A DNA stretch of 64,000 nt, taken from Radiobacillus deserti. Lineage in GTDB: Bacteria; Bacillota; Bacilli; Bacillales; Amphibacillaceae. The notes beneath the pieces are model-generated. The model saw only the letters and a list, made by a program, of their open reading frames with translations. It was not told where the DNA came from and did no database searches. A program made the position numbers and the translations under genes. The stretch covers positions 682,001-746,000 of the forward strand of contig NZ_CP041666.1 of assembly GCF_007301515.1 (NCBI RefSeq), written 5' to 3'. This document shows positions 31,209 through 39,818 of the stretch, one piece after another; within the stretch, counting starts at the first letter, position 1, and each line of letters starts with the position of its first letter.

Positions 31209-32093
31209 ATGAAACATAATATCATCGGAGCCATTTGTTTATCCGTAGCTGCTAGTCTTTGGGGTGGCATGTATGTCGTCAGTAAATATGTGTTAGATTT
31301 CATTCCGCCATTAACGTTGGTTTGGGTAAGATATATCATCGCCTTTGTTGTATTATTTGCGATATTGAAAACGCGGAAAACGAATCCAGTTAAAACGAAA
31401 AAGGACTGGTTGTTATTAGCGTGGATTGGGTTTATCGGCTACTTTATATCGATCTCCTTTCAGTTTATCGGTACAAAGCTATCCGATGCTCACACGGGAG
31501 CTTTAATTACATCCGCTACACCAGCCTTCATCGTCATCTTTGCTCGATTTATTTTGAAAGAAAAGCTAACCATACGTAAAGTCGTTTCTGTCATTTTAGC
31601 CACAATTGGTGTCATTATCGTGATAGGTTGGGACACAAGGCTGGGTTCCTACTTCTGGGGAACGATTATTCTAGTGGGAGCTGCCATTACATGGGCGCTC
31701 TTATCCGTGTATGTCAAAGTAGCATCTAAGCGTTTTTCTTCATTGACGATTACGACATATGCTGTCTTATTTGCTATTGTGTTTACGACCCCAACCATGG
31801 TCTGGGAGGTTCAAACCAACCCAATATATTATCAAGATACTTGGGTCGTCTTAGGAGTTTTATACCTTGGGATTGTATCGACTGCTGGAGCATTCTTCCT
31901 CTGGAATAAAGGATTGGAGCTTATGGATGCAGGAATTGGGTCTTTGTTTTTCTTTTTCCAGCCAGTTGTAGGAGCACTTTTAGGATGGTTGCTTTTACAC
32001 GAACAGTTAGACAGTAACTTTTTTACTGGTGGACTTTTAATCTTGATTGGGGTTGTCTTAGTAACCTTGAGAAAGAAACATAACCATGTTTAG
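31209..32093 (+). CDS. DMT-superfamily (EamA) transporter
   Basis: 294 residues with ten membrane segments in two EamA repeats (about 5-140 and 150-290; GTKLSDAHTGALITSATPAF and GIVSTAGAFFLWNKGLELMD). Such carriers export amino acids, metabolites or drugs; the substrate cannot be told. GGAGG lies well before the ATG. A VOC protein gene follows 12 bases after the stop. Confidence 0.88.
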   Translation: MKHNIIGAICLSVAASLWGGMYVVSKYVLDFIPPLTLVWVRYIIAFVVLFAILKTRKTNPVKTKKDWLLLAWIGFIGYFISISFQFIGTKLSDAHTGALITSATPAFIVIFARFILKEKLTIRKVVSVILATIGVIIVIGWDTRLGSYFWGTIILVGAAITWALLSVYVKVASKRFSSLTITTYAVLFAIVFTTPTMVWEVQTNPIYYQDTWVVLGVLYLGIVSTAGAFFLWNKGLELMDAGIGSLFFFFQPVVGALLGWLLLHEQLDSNFFTGGLLILIGVVLVTLRKKHNHV

Positions 32094-32105
32094 GAGTTGA
32101 GAATA

Positions 32106-32474
32106 ATGACAGCTACAAAAAATCCAATACATTCAACGGTCGGTTCTATTTTTATTCATGTAAAGGATATGGAGCGAGCAGTCCGGTGGTACTCCAAATT
32201 GTTAGGTATAAACATTTCCCATCCGTCCTCTAACAAAGTGATACCTGTAACCTTAGATAATTTGGTATTACTTTTGGATGCACATAGAGCTGAAACATTT
32301 GAGGCTTCTATTCAACCTCTATTCTCGCTTACAACAAAGGATATCGATAAAACCATAGAGTTTCTAAAAGAGATGAATGTGGAGGTAGTAGGAGAAGTGG
32401 AACGATTCCCAGATATTTCGTTTGTCACGATAAAGGATTCGGAAGGAAATAGCTTACTTGTTGTTCAGGAATAG
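32106..32474 (+). CDS. VOC-superfamily protein
   Basis: 122 residues with the VOC pattern (STVGSIFIHVKDMERAVRWYSKLLG, then FSLTTKDIDKTIEFLKEM and FVTIKDSEGNSLLVV). Possibly a glyoxalase or bleomycin-resistance-like binding protein. The ATG was preferred to the upstream TTG at 32097, which sits too close to GGAG. It is co-transcribed with the transporter. Confidence 0.8.
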   Translation: MTATKNPIHSTVGSIFIHVKDMERAVRWYSKLLGINISHPSSNKVIPVTLDNLVLLLDAHRAETFEASIQPLFSLTTKDIDKTIEFLKEMNVEVVGEVERFPDISFVTIKDSEGNSLLVVQE

Positions 32475-32480
32475 GAACGG

Positions 32481-32516
32481 AAGCGTTGGTTCGAATCAGG
32501 ATCAACGCTCTTTCTT
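32481..32516 (+). terminator. Terminator of the recurrent GTTAATCC type
   Basis: AGCGTTGGTTC pairs with GGATCAACGCT, followed by CTTTCTT. One of four look-alike hairpins between 30 and 41 kb. Confidence 0.7.
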
Positions 32517-32552
32517 ATTAGAATAGACAGTAGACAATAAGGGGGAAATCCG

Positions 32553-32858
32553 TTGACGCCATTCACGGAAAAGGTAATACATATTATAAAAAATATTCCA
32601 CAAGGTAAAGTAATGACCTATGGCCAAGTTGCTAGACTAGCTGGCAGCCCGCGAGCTGCTCGACAGGTTGTCCGTATTCTTCATTCTATGAGTAATAATC
32701 ATCATCTCCCATGGCATCGAGTCGTCAATGTAAAAGGGGAGATTGTGATTAAGCGCGAGGATGGATTCCAAGAGCAGAAACTGAACCTAGAAGCGGAAGG
32801 AGTCGAAATAGAAAACAGCAATAAAGTTAATTTGGAGACCTATCAAGTAAAAGAATAA
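32553..32858 (+). CDS. Alkyltransferase-like DNA-repair protein (ATL)
   Basis: 101 residues of the MGMT C-terminal fold (VMTYGQVARLAGSPRAARQVVRIL). The active site PCHRV of methyltransferases is PWHRV here, Cys replaced by Trp, which defines alkyltransferase-like proteins: they bind O6-alkylguanine and hand it to nucleotide excision repair without repairing it. TTG start with GGGGG upstream. Confidence 0.88.
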   Translation: MTPFTEKVIHIIKNIPQGKVMTYGQVARLAGSPRAARQVVRILHSMSNNHHLPWHRVVNVKGEIVIKREDGFQEQKLNLEAEGVEIENSNKVNLETYQVKE

Positions 32859-32916
32859 GGACATTTTTACCCTTTCTACATAGGATAATTTTATAAAGTG
32901 TGAAAGGGGAAGAACA

Positions 32917-33462
32917 ATGAACTACAATCCTTATTCCTATTATCCGAATTATGGGAACGATCCTAGGTACAGCTTTAATAATCCACCACCGTCTCTGACG
33001 CCACATGCGATGGAACAGTACCAATTTGTGCCGTATCAAAATATGGGACTGCAGGATTTCGGTCAGCAGCCATATGTTGTGAATATTAACGAAGCTACGA
33101 GACAAAACAACACGTATCGAACTGCTTTGTGGACTGGAAAGCAGCTGCAAACTACGTTAATGAGCCTTCGAGTAGGAGAAGATATTGGACTTGAAATGCA
33201 TCCAAACGTTGATCAATTTTTACGAGTGGAGCAGGGGCAAGGAATCGTACAAATGGGGAAAAGCAGAAATAACCTAACCTATCAACAGCGTGTGTATGAG
33301 GACTCAGCGATTTTTATCCCAGCAGGAACTTGGCATAACCTGACGAACACGGGGCGAACCCCACTAAAGCTGTATTCTATTTACGCGCCACCAAATCACC
33401 CTTTTGGAACTGTTCAAGTAACGAAGGCAGATGCAATGGCGGTAGAAGAACAATATATGTAA
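32917..33462 (+). CDS. Cupin-domain protein with Tyr/Asn/Pro-rich N-terminus
   Basis: 181 residues. The first 30 are Tyr/Asn/Pro-rich (YNPYSYYPNYG), reminiscent of spore coat proteins. The cupin domain follows (about 75-165) with motif 1 EMHPNVDQFLRVEQGQG and motif 2 FIPAGTWHNLTNTG. A coat or sugar-binding role is inferred only from composition. AAAGGGG lies before the ATG. Confidence 0.75.
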   Translation: MNYNPYSYYPNYGNDPRYSFNNPPPSLTPHAMEQYQFVPYQNMGLQDFGQQPYVVNINEATRQNNTYRTALWTGKQLQTTLMSLRVGEDIGLEMHPNVDQFLRVEQGQGIVQMGKSRNNLTYQQRVYEDSAIFIPAGTWHNLTNTGRTPLKLYSIYAPPNHPFGTVQVTKADAMAVEEQYM

Positions 33463-33470
33463 TTTAGAAG

Positions 33471-33507
33471 AAGCGTTGGTCCAAAGAAGGATTAACGCTT
33501 TTTTTGT
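33471..33507 (+). terminator. Terminator of the recurrent GTTAATCC type
   Basis: AAGCGTTGGTCC and GGATTAACGCTT pair around AAAGAA, followed by seven T. Confidence 0.85.
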
Positions 33508-33540
33508 GGAATGTAAGAGTAAAGAAAAAGGAGACAATTC

Positions 33541-33735
33541 TTGGAAAGATTAAGCAACTACATACATCTAAAAACATTCATGGGATTATGATCTGTTAAG
33601 CAGCAGATATGCACAAGAGAACCATCATTTCTTTACGCATTTAAATATCGTTCTATCGTGGAAGGAATGGAGTTTTGAAGAATACAATAATGGAATGTCT
33701 AAAGAAAACAAGTATATAAGGAGGCAATTGCAATG
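33541..33735 (+). pseudogene. Gene fragment with frameshift
   Basis: A TTG frame reads MERLSNYIHLKTFMGL and stops; the next frame continues YDLLSSRYAQENHHFFTHLNI, WSFEEYNNGMSKENKYIRRQLQ to a TGA overlapping the next start. Composition is protein-like and the two parts join across one frameshift. No family recognised. Confidence 0.35.
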
Positions 33736-34293
33736 AATCAAGTATTACTAATCATTGATGCGCAACAAGAACTAATGGATGGGAACAGCGAAGAAAAAGG
33801 AGTTTATGAGAAGGAAAGAGTAATTGTAACAATCAACAAGGTAATCGAAACGGCAACCAATAATAATATTCCAGTTGTTTGTATTAGAGATACAGATGTG
33901 GCAGGTGGAGAAGGACCGGGGTTTCAAGTTCACAAGGATATAAACGTCCCGTCAACTGCAACATTTTTTAACAAAGCGGCAACCAATTCGTTTTATGGAA
34001 CACCACTACTAGCACACTTAAGGGATAATGATGTTAACCACCTTGTTATCATGGGGTGTCAAACAGAATACTGTATCGATACAGCGGTTCGAACAGCTAC
34101 TGTAAGTGGATTTGATGTGACATTAGTTGCGGATGGACATACGACCTGTGATTCTAGCGTACTGCCTGCACAACAAATTATTGCACACCACAACAAGACG
34201 TTACATGGTCATTATAATGTGGACCATTTTTCTCTCGTAAGACATGCAGAAGAAGATTTGTTTCAACCAACTCATGATCAATACCGACAATAA
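33733..34293 (+). CDS. Cysteine hydrolase of the isochorismatase family
   Basis: 186 residues. The catalytic triad is visible: D9 (LIIDAQQEL), K81 (FFNKAATNSF) and C114 (MGCQTEYCIDTAVRTA), with a cis-peptide before the Cys loop. Members hydrolyse amides such as nicotinamide or N-carbamoyl compounds; the substrate is unknown. AAGGAGG is placed before the ATG. Confidence 0.87.
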   Translation: MNQVLLIIDAQQELMDGNSEEKGVYEKERVIVTINKVIETATNNNIPVVCIRDTDVAGGEGPGFQVHKDINVPSTATFFNKAATNSFYGTPLLAHLRDNDVNHLVIMGCQTEYCIDTAVRTATVSGFDVTLVADGHTTCDSSVLPAQQIIAHHNKTLHGHYNVDHFSLVRHAEEDLFQPTHDQYRQ

Positions 34294-34338
34294 AGGAAAT
34301 CAACAAAAACATCAAATGGCTATAACGGAGGAACCATC

Positions 34339-34528
34339 ATGATAGATTTAAAGCATAAATAGAGTAAGGTATTCTAGTTGGAAAAGTTTTTATTAATGAG
34401 TACACCGAAGAAACCCACAGCATGAACTTCCGCATTCTCATCGGACCAAGAGGGGGGACTGCGGTTTAGGAACGGAAGCTGACGAGAAAAGAATGGGAAA
34501 TGCGAAAGAGTGGATGAAAAGAAATTAG
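34339..34528 (+). pseudogene. Remnant of a RimJ/RimL-type GNAT gene
   Basis: A GGAGG-led ATG gives MIDLKHK and a stop. Further on VFINEYTEETHSMNFRILIG and PRGG are followed after a frame change by GLGTEA, the acetyl-CoA loop of RimJ/RimL acetyltransferases (FRILIGPRGRGLGTEA-type), then a short tail to a TAG. Much of the gene is missing. Confidence 0.55.
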
Positions 34529-34557
34529 AACATTCGTAGTTCAAGGAGACGATTAGA

Positions 34558-34917
34558 ATGAATCAAACAACTGAAAAATTTGTAGAACGTATTGATGCAG
34601 TGTTTCTTCCTGTAAGAAATCTTAAGGAATCTTTGGCTTGGTATCAAGAGATATTTGGGTTCCAATTGCGTTGGGAAAATGAGAGAATGTGTGGTCTCGC
34701 AATTGCCCCTAATTGTGGGTTTCATCTTGTACAAGTTCCTGGTTTTCAACCGATTGATACATACACTCCATTCAATTATGTAGTGAAAGACGTAGAAAAA
34801 GTAAGAAATAAATTAATAGAAAAAAATGTGATTGTATCCAATTTTAGAGATGGAGAACCCAAACGTTTTGATTTAACAGATATAAATGGAAATATGATAA
34901 GTGTTATCCAATTATAA
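34558..34917 (+). CDS. VOC-superfamily protein
   Basis: 119 residues, close relative of the protein at 15402 (RIDAVFLPVRNLKESLAWYQEIFGFQLRW; DLTDINGNMISVI). Same caveat about substrate. AAGGAG lies before the ATG. Confidence 0.82.
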   Translation: MNQTTEKFVERIDAVFLPVRNLKESLAWYQEIFGFQLRWENERMCGLAIAPNCGFHLVQVPGFQPIDTYTPFNYVVKDVEKVRNKLIEKNVIVSNFRDGEPKRFDLTDINGNMISVIQL

Positions 34918-34960
34918 AACGCTAGATTGACCAACAGTAATGGAGAGAAGGGATTAATCA

Positions 34961-35701
34961 TTGGGAGCATTAATAAAACAAAAAGTAATCATTACTGGAG
35001 CTGGTTCAGGGATTGGAAAAACATTAGTACACCAATGCCTAAACGAAGGAGCGGCCGTTATTGCCTGTGATATTAATGAACAGTCTCTAATTGAATTAAA
35101 AGAAGAAAATGAGTATCGAGACGCTCTTTTCACTTATCCATTAGATGTTAGTAAGTACCAAATGGTATCTGACTTCTTTGAATATGTAAACGCGGAGCAC
35201 ACCGATATAACGAGGCTAGTTAACAATGCCGGAATTTATTTAGGAAAGAATATTTTAGAATACCAAACAGACGAGATTGACAAGGTGCTAGATATAAATA
35301 TAAAGGGCTATGTTTACTTTTCGCAGTTGTTTGGTAAAGAGCTATTAGATAGGCAGTCTAAAGGCGTTATCGTCAATATTTCCTCTGTATCCGGAATGGA
35401 AGGAAGCTCCGATGCGGTTTACGGCCTATCTAAAGCAGCTATACTCGGTTTGACGAAAAGCTGTGCGATGAACTTTGCTCCTTATATCCGAGTGAATGCA
35501 GTGGCACCAACGATGGTAGATACAGCAATGATGGGGACGATACCAGATTGGAGAAAAAAAGAATACTTAAGTCATCAACTAGTGGATCATCCCGTAATGC
35601 CGGAGGATATTGCTGATACAATAGTTTTTTTATTATCCGATAAAGCAAAGCACTACACAGGTGCTACCTTTGATATTAATAATGGAGGATATTTGAGATA
35701 G
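34961..35701 (+). CDS. Short-chain dehydrogenase/reductase
   Basis: 246 residues of classical SDR: cofactor motif TGAGSGIGK, NNAG, the catalytic Ser in NISSVSG, YxxxK as YGLSK, and the C-terminal PEDIADTIVFLLSD and TGATFDINNGGYL. It oxidises or reduces an unknown alcohol or ketone with NAD(P). TTG start with AAGGGA upstream. The following methyltransferase begins about 20 bases after the stop, so the two may act in one pathway. Confidence 0.87.
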   Translation: MGALIKQKVIITGAGSGIGKTLVHQCLNEGAAVIACDINEQSLIELKEENEYRDALFTYPLDVSKYQMVSDFFEYVNAEHTDITRLVNNAGIYLGKNILEYQTDEIDKVLDINIKGYVYFSQLFGKELLDRQSKGVIVNISSVSGMEGSSDAVYGLSKAAILGLTKSCAMNFAPYIRVNAVAPTMVDTAMMGTIPDWRKKEYLSHQLVDHPVMPEDIADTIVFLLSDKAKHYTGATFDINNGGYLR

Positions 35702-35721
35702 CTTTGAAGGGAATGAAACAA

Positions 35722-36366
35722 ATGAAACAAGTAAACGAGTACATAGATTTTATTTTTACAAATAAAGATCCATTATTGGAGGAAGTCTTGGAATCTATAA
35801 AAGAAAATGGAATGCCGTCGATTTCCGTATCTCCTTCCTCTGGGAAACTACTAACCTTGCTTGTAAGTATTTCACAAGCCAAGAATGTACTAGAAATAGG
35901 TGCACTTGGTGGCTATAGCGGAATATGCTTGGCAAGAGGTTTTGGGGTGGAAGGAAAATTGACTTCGCTTGAATTAGAAGAAAAATATGCGAACTTAGCC
36001 TATACAAATCTATCTAAAGCGGGGTATGGGAATCAAGTCGAATATAAAATTGGACCTGCCTTGCAAAGCCTTGAAGAATTAAGAGATAGTGAGCAGAAAT
36101 TTGATTTCTTCTTTATTGACGCAGACAAGGAGAACTACCTTAACTATTTAAATTATTGCATTGAGCTTGCTGAACCAGGAGCCGTTATTTTAGCAGATAA
36201 TGTGCTTGCTGGTGGGACTATTGTGGATCATAATATGCCGGCTAAACGATATACAGAGTTTATGAAAACGTTTAATAAGTCAGTTGCGGAACATATAAAA
36301 CTAGAGTCCTTACTTATTCCAATTGGGGATGGAATCACAGTATCTAGAGTGAAAAAGGAAATGTAA
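35722..36366 (+). CDS. SAM-dependent O-methyltransferase (family 3)
   Basis: 214 residues. SAM motif VLEIGALGGYSGICLA, the acidic end of strand 2 (LTSLELEEKYANLA), and FFFIDADKENY with the metal-binding Asp typical of catechol-type O-methyltransferases. The substrate is unknown. Three starts are possible; the ATG at 35722 fits the GAAGGGA spacing. Confidence 0.86.
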   Translation: MKQVNEYIDFIFTNKDPLLEEVLESIKENGMPSISVSPSSGKLLTLLVSISQAKNVLEIGALGGYSGICLARGFGVEGKLTSLELEEKYANLAYTNLSKAGYGNQVEYKIGPALQSLEELRDSEQKFDFFFIDADKENYLNYLNYCIELAEPGAVILADNVLAGGTIVDHNMPAKRYTEFMKTFNKSVAEHIKLESLLIPIGDGITVSRVKKEM

Positions 36367-36430
36367 TACCAATGAAGAATATATCGCTTGTATAAAGAAG
36401 AGATAATTCCATAAAAAAGGAGGGTATAAA

Positions 36431-36871
36431 ATGGCACTAGATGTAAAAAAGGTAGATTTACAAAAAGCCGATATTTCAGGTTCAAAGTGGAAAGAAGTGA
36501 ATGCACAGGAACTGGTCATAGAGAATGTAAGCTTAGCTAAAACGAGCATGAATAATGTGAACATGAGTAAGGTCGTGTTAAATGATGTTGATTTATCTGA
36601 GGTGAAGATTCAACATACTAACTTTAGTCATGCAGTTGTTGACCATGTTCATCTTTTTGGAACTGAATTCCATCATGCTGTATTGCCAATGGAAGGGGAA
36701 CACAACTTTAATCCTAAAGAAGAATATAAGCCTGTTAGTTTTCACCACTGTGATCTCACCAAGGCACAATTCGACAGTTGTAATCTTTCCAAAGTCGAGA
36801 TTTCAAATTGTGATATCTCAGGATTGAAAATTAATGGTATCCTTATCGAAGAGTTATTGAAAAATACATAA
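36431..36871 (+). CDS. Pentapeptide-repeat-like protein
   Basis: 146 residues with degenerate five-residue periods (VDLQKADISGSKWKEV, NVNMSKVVLNDVDLSEV, FHHCDLTKAQFDSCNLSKV), which form a right-handed beta-helix. Some family members mimic DNA and protect gyrase from quinolones, but nothing here shows that function. AAGGAGGG lies before the ATG. Confidence 0.82.
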   Translation: MALDVKKVDLQKADISGSKWKEVNAQELVIENVSLAKTSMNNVNMSKVVLNDVDLSEVKIQHTNFSHAVVDHVHLFGTEFHHAVLPMEGEHNFNPKEEYKPVSFHHCDLTKAQFDSCNLSKVEISNCDISGLKINGILIEELLKNT

Positions 36872-36887
36872 AACTTTACGTTGATTA

Positions 36888-36924
36888 GAGCTCACCTTTG
36901 CATATATTTAGGGTGAGCTCTTTC
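36888..36924 (+). terminator. Terminator
   Basis: GAGCTCACC and GGGTGAGCTC pair around a 14-base AT loop, followed by TTTC. Confidence 0.65.
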
Positions 36925-36992
36925 GGTGTTAGTGGATACATATAAACAGTGATAAGATTAGATAAGATATAAATTTTAAAGGAGTTTAGATA

Positions 36993-37778
36993 ATGGATAT
37001 TTTTTTCATTAACGCTTTCACTAAGAAAGAATTTAAAGGAAATCCGGCGACCATTGTCTTAATAAAAGAACAAAAGGATGGTAACTGGTTGCAGCAGTTT
37101 GCTAAGGAGACAAATCAGCCGATTACAACCTATATTCGGAAAATGGATAACAAATATCAATTAAGCTGGTTCACACCTGCTAAAGAAATCGACTTGTGTG
37201 GACATGGAACGATGGGAGCGTCTCATGTTCTATGGAGTGAGGGGGTTGTAGAAAAAAATATCCCGATTGATTTTGAAACAAAAGCAGGGAAATTAAAGGC
37301 TGAGTACACGAAGGAAGGCATAAAGCTCGAGTTTCCAGTCATCGAATCAACACCTTTAGATGCTTTTTACAACATGCAAGATGTTTTCCCTAACGTTCCA
37401 ATACAAGAAATTACCTGGGCCAAAGATCGTTATATAGTAGAAGTTGAAAGTGAGTCTATCGTCCAACATGTGAACCCGAACTTTGATTTGATGAAAAAGT
37501 TGGATGGCGGGGTCATCATCACAACGTCAGAGTCGAAAAACTATGACATCGTTTCCCGTTATTTTGCCCCACATATAGGGGTCATGGAGGATTCTGTCAC
37601 AGGTTCCGCACATTGTGCGTTAGCATATTATTGGGCTAAAAAGCTAAACAAAACAGAGTTTAGAGCATACCAAGCATCAGACAGAGGTGGCGAGCTCCTT
37701 GTTCGGGTAAAGGACCAAAAAGTAGAGATTGTCGGGGACTGTATGACTTTGATTAAAGGAACCTATCAAAATAGATAG
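36993..37778 (+). CDS. PhzF-family protein lacking the catalytic Glu
   Basis: 261 residues of the PhzF/diaminopimelate-epimerase fold (FINAFTKKEFKGNPATIV, PAKEIDLCGHGTMGASHVL, GVMEDSVTGSAHCALAYYW). PhzF enzymes isomerise with a conserved Glu in an SETAF-like motif; here the place reads QPITTYI and no Glu is present, so the usual chemistry may be lost or changed. It stands 41 bases ahead of a second PhzF gene which keeps the Glu. Confidence 0.85.
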   Translation: MDIFFINAFTKKEFKGNPATIVLIKEQKDGNWLQQFAKETNQPITTYIRKMDNKYQLSWFTPAKEIDLCGHGTMGASHVLWSEGVVEKNIPIDFETKAGKLKAEYTKEGIKLEFPVIESTPLDAFYNMQDVFPNVPIQEITWAKDRYIVEVESESIVQHVNPNFDLMKKLDGGVIITTSESKNYDIVSRYFAPHIGVMEDSVTGSAHCALAYYWAKKLNKTEFRAYQASDRGGELLVRVKDQKVEIVGDCMTLIKGTYQNR

Positions 37779-37819
37779 TGCACACGATAGATGTTCAAAA
37801 AAATTAGGGAGGATCAAAA

Positions 37820-38731
37820 GTGAAATCCGTAAAAGTTTACCATTATGATGCGTTTAGTCAGGAACCGAATAAAGGAAATCCAGCCGGAGTTGTCCTTAAC
37901 GGAGAAGATTTTTCAGAAGCAGAAATGCAAGAGATTGCATTAAGGGCGGGTTTCAGTGAGACAGCTTTTATAACGAAATCAGACATCGCGACCCTTGGGA
38001 TTCGTTATTTTAAACCGGGGCGTGAGATGGACTTATGTGGACACGCCACAATGGCTAGTGTTTACGCTTTAAAGACAAGAGGCTTATTAGAAGACCGAAC
38101 GAAATTTACAATGGAAACAAAAGCAGGAGTGCTTCCAATCCGCATAACGGAAACGAAGGATGAAACACGTATAACCATGAAACAAGCAACTCCACAGTTT
38201 AAGAAATTTAAAGGGGACGTAGAAGCATTAGCAAACTCACTAGGGATAACACCAGAAGATATAGATTCAGAGTTGCCGATTGTCTATGGTAGTACGGGAA
38301 ATTGGACGTTAATCGTGCCAATTAAGGAACTGAGTGTCTTTAAGAGAATGATGCCAAATACGGAAGCTTTTCCATCTGTGTTGGCGGAAATTCCTGATTC
38401 CTCTATCCACCCGTTATGTTTAAAGACGTATCATTCAGATGCCGATATGCATGGAAGACACTTCTGTTCCCCTTATTCAGGAGCCGTTGAGGATGCGATA
38501 ACAGGAACTGCTTCCGGAGTAATGGGAGCCTATTATGCAACCTTTATCGACAATTGTTTTGAAAAGCCCTTAAACCTTGTAGTGGAACAGGGGCAAGAAA
38601 TAAACAAGGATGGGAGAGTTAGGGTACAGGTTTCTAGAGATGAACAAAACTTAGAAGTTGAGATTACTGGGAGTGCTATTTATGTAGAGGAATTTGATTT
38701 AGATTTAGGAGGACGAAACAGCAATGGATGA
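37820..38731 (+). CDS. PhzF-family isomerase
   Basis: 303 residues. PhzF pattern: YHYDAFSQEPNKGNPAGVVL, FSETAFITK with the catalytic Glu, GREMDLCGHATMASVYAL, GAVEDAITGTASGVMGAYY. The substrate is unknown. GGGAGG lies before the GTG start. It forms a tandem pair with the preceding paralogue. Confidence 0.88.
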   Translation: MKSVKVYHYDAFSQEPNKGNPAGVVLNGEDFSEAEMQEIALRAGFSETAFITKSDIATLGIRYFKPGREMDLCGHATMASVYALKTRGLLEDRTKFTMETKAGVLPIRITETKDETRITMKQATPQFKKFKGDVEALANSLGITPEDIDSELPIVYGSTGNWTLIVPIKELSVFKRMMPNTEAFPSVLAEIPDSSIHPLCLKTYHSDADMHGRHFCSPYSGAVEDAITGTASGVMGAYYATFIDNCFEKPLNLVVEQGQEINKDGRVRVQVSRDEQNLEVEITGSAIYVEEFDLDLGGRNSNG

Positions 38732-38812
38732 TCTCATTTCTACAAAATTGTTAAATTGCGTATAATTCCGCTATACCTAATCGTCTTATTTATAGAACAA
38801 AGGAGGGATTCC

Positions 38813-39742
38813 ATGGAAAAGTTGTTAAATAACTTAGAAGGGAACTTGATTCAAAAAACACGTGATGTCAAAAAGGACTTCGATCAGATAGTATCCGAAT
38901 ATGCCACAGATCTTTGGAACTTTTGTAGATACCTTACAGGCTCACCTTGGGATGGGGAAGATTTATATCAAGAAACATTAATCAAATCATTTGGTATTCT
39001 ACCGTTACGATGGAGTGAGATTACAGACAAAAAATACTATTTATTTCGGATAGCAACGAATACCTGGTTAGATCAATGCAAAAAGCAGAAACGGGTGGTT
39101 GGGACTTTGGATGATGTTCCAGAACCAAAGGTGCACTTTTCAGATCAACTCTTATTAGAAGAAATACTTATTTCATTAGAAGAAAACCTGTCTCCAAAAC
39201 AACTTGCAGCATTTCTATTATTTGATGTTTTCCAATTTTCTGCGGAGGAAGTGGCTGGTATCGTCCGAAGTACTCCAGGTGGCGTTTATGCCAATGTACA
39301 GCGAACTCGGAAGAAAATAACATCCATTGAACCAAAAAGTAAACCAACATCTTTACCACCTACGAGTCCCATCATCCAAGCCTATTTAGACGCATTTAAC
39401 AAAGGGGATTTAGACCAATTGTTAGCTTTAATAAGTGAGCAGGCAGATAATGAAGCATTCCTTGGCTTTCAAGAATATTCCAAGGATGAAATGCGGAAGG
39501 GCTCTCTTCGCTATGGGCTTCCGGGTAACTATGCAAAAGAGGTTATTCTTTGGGGCAGACCAGTTATTGTAGTACTTACGAAAGAGGATAATGAGCTTCA
39601 CGATATTCAGTATCAAGAAGTGGAGAATGATCAGATCGTTAGCCATAAAAGTTACTTCTTTCGGAAAGAACTGATTTTTGCGGCTGCAAAAGAGTTAGGA
39701 TTGAAAGTTCAGCTAGTGAAGCCCCCTGTTGATTGGAGTTAA
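38813..39742 (+). CDS. ECF-type sigma factor with C-terminal NTF2/SnoaL domain
   Basis: 309 residues: sigma region 2 (FDQIVSEYATDLWNFCRYL, GEDLYQETLIKSF), region 4 (LSPKQLAAFLLFDVFQFSAEEVAGIV), and an extra domain (about 190-300, IQAYLDAFNKGDLDQLLALI...) of the SnoaL/NTF2 type, as in the ECF41/ECF56 groups, where it replaces an anti-sigma factor. AAAGGAGGG lies before the ATG. No anti-sigma gene is adjacent. Confidence 0.83.
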   Translation: MEKLLNNLEGNLIQKTRDVKKDFDQIVSEYATDLWNFCRYLTGSPWDGEDLYQETLIKSFGILPLRWSEITDKKYYLFRIATNTWLDQCKKQKRVVGTLDDVPEPKVHFSDQLLLEEILISLEENLSPKQLAAFLLFDVFQFSAEEVAGIVRSTPGGVYANVQRTRKKITSIEPKSKPTSLPPTSPIIQAYLDAFNKGDLDQLLALISEQADNEAFLGFQEYSKDEMRKGSLRYGLPGNYAKEVILWGRPVIVVLTKEDNELHDIQYQEVENDQIVSHKSYFFRKELIFAAAKELGLKVQLVKPPVDWS

Positions 39743-39818
39743 ACCTTCATAATTGTGCACCGAATGTCGGATATCCTTAAGAGAATACTGCTATCTTTGA
39801 GTAGAAGGAGGTCATCAA

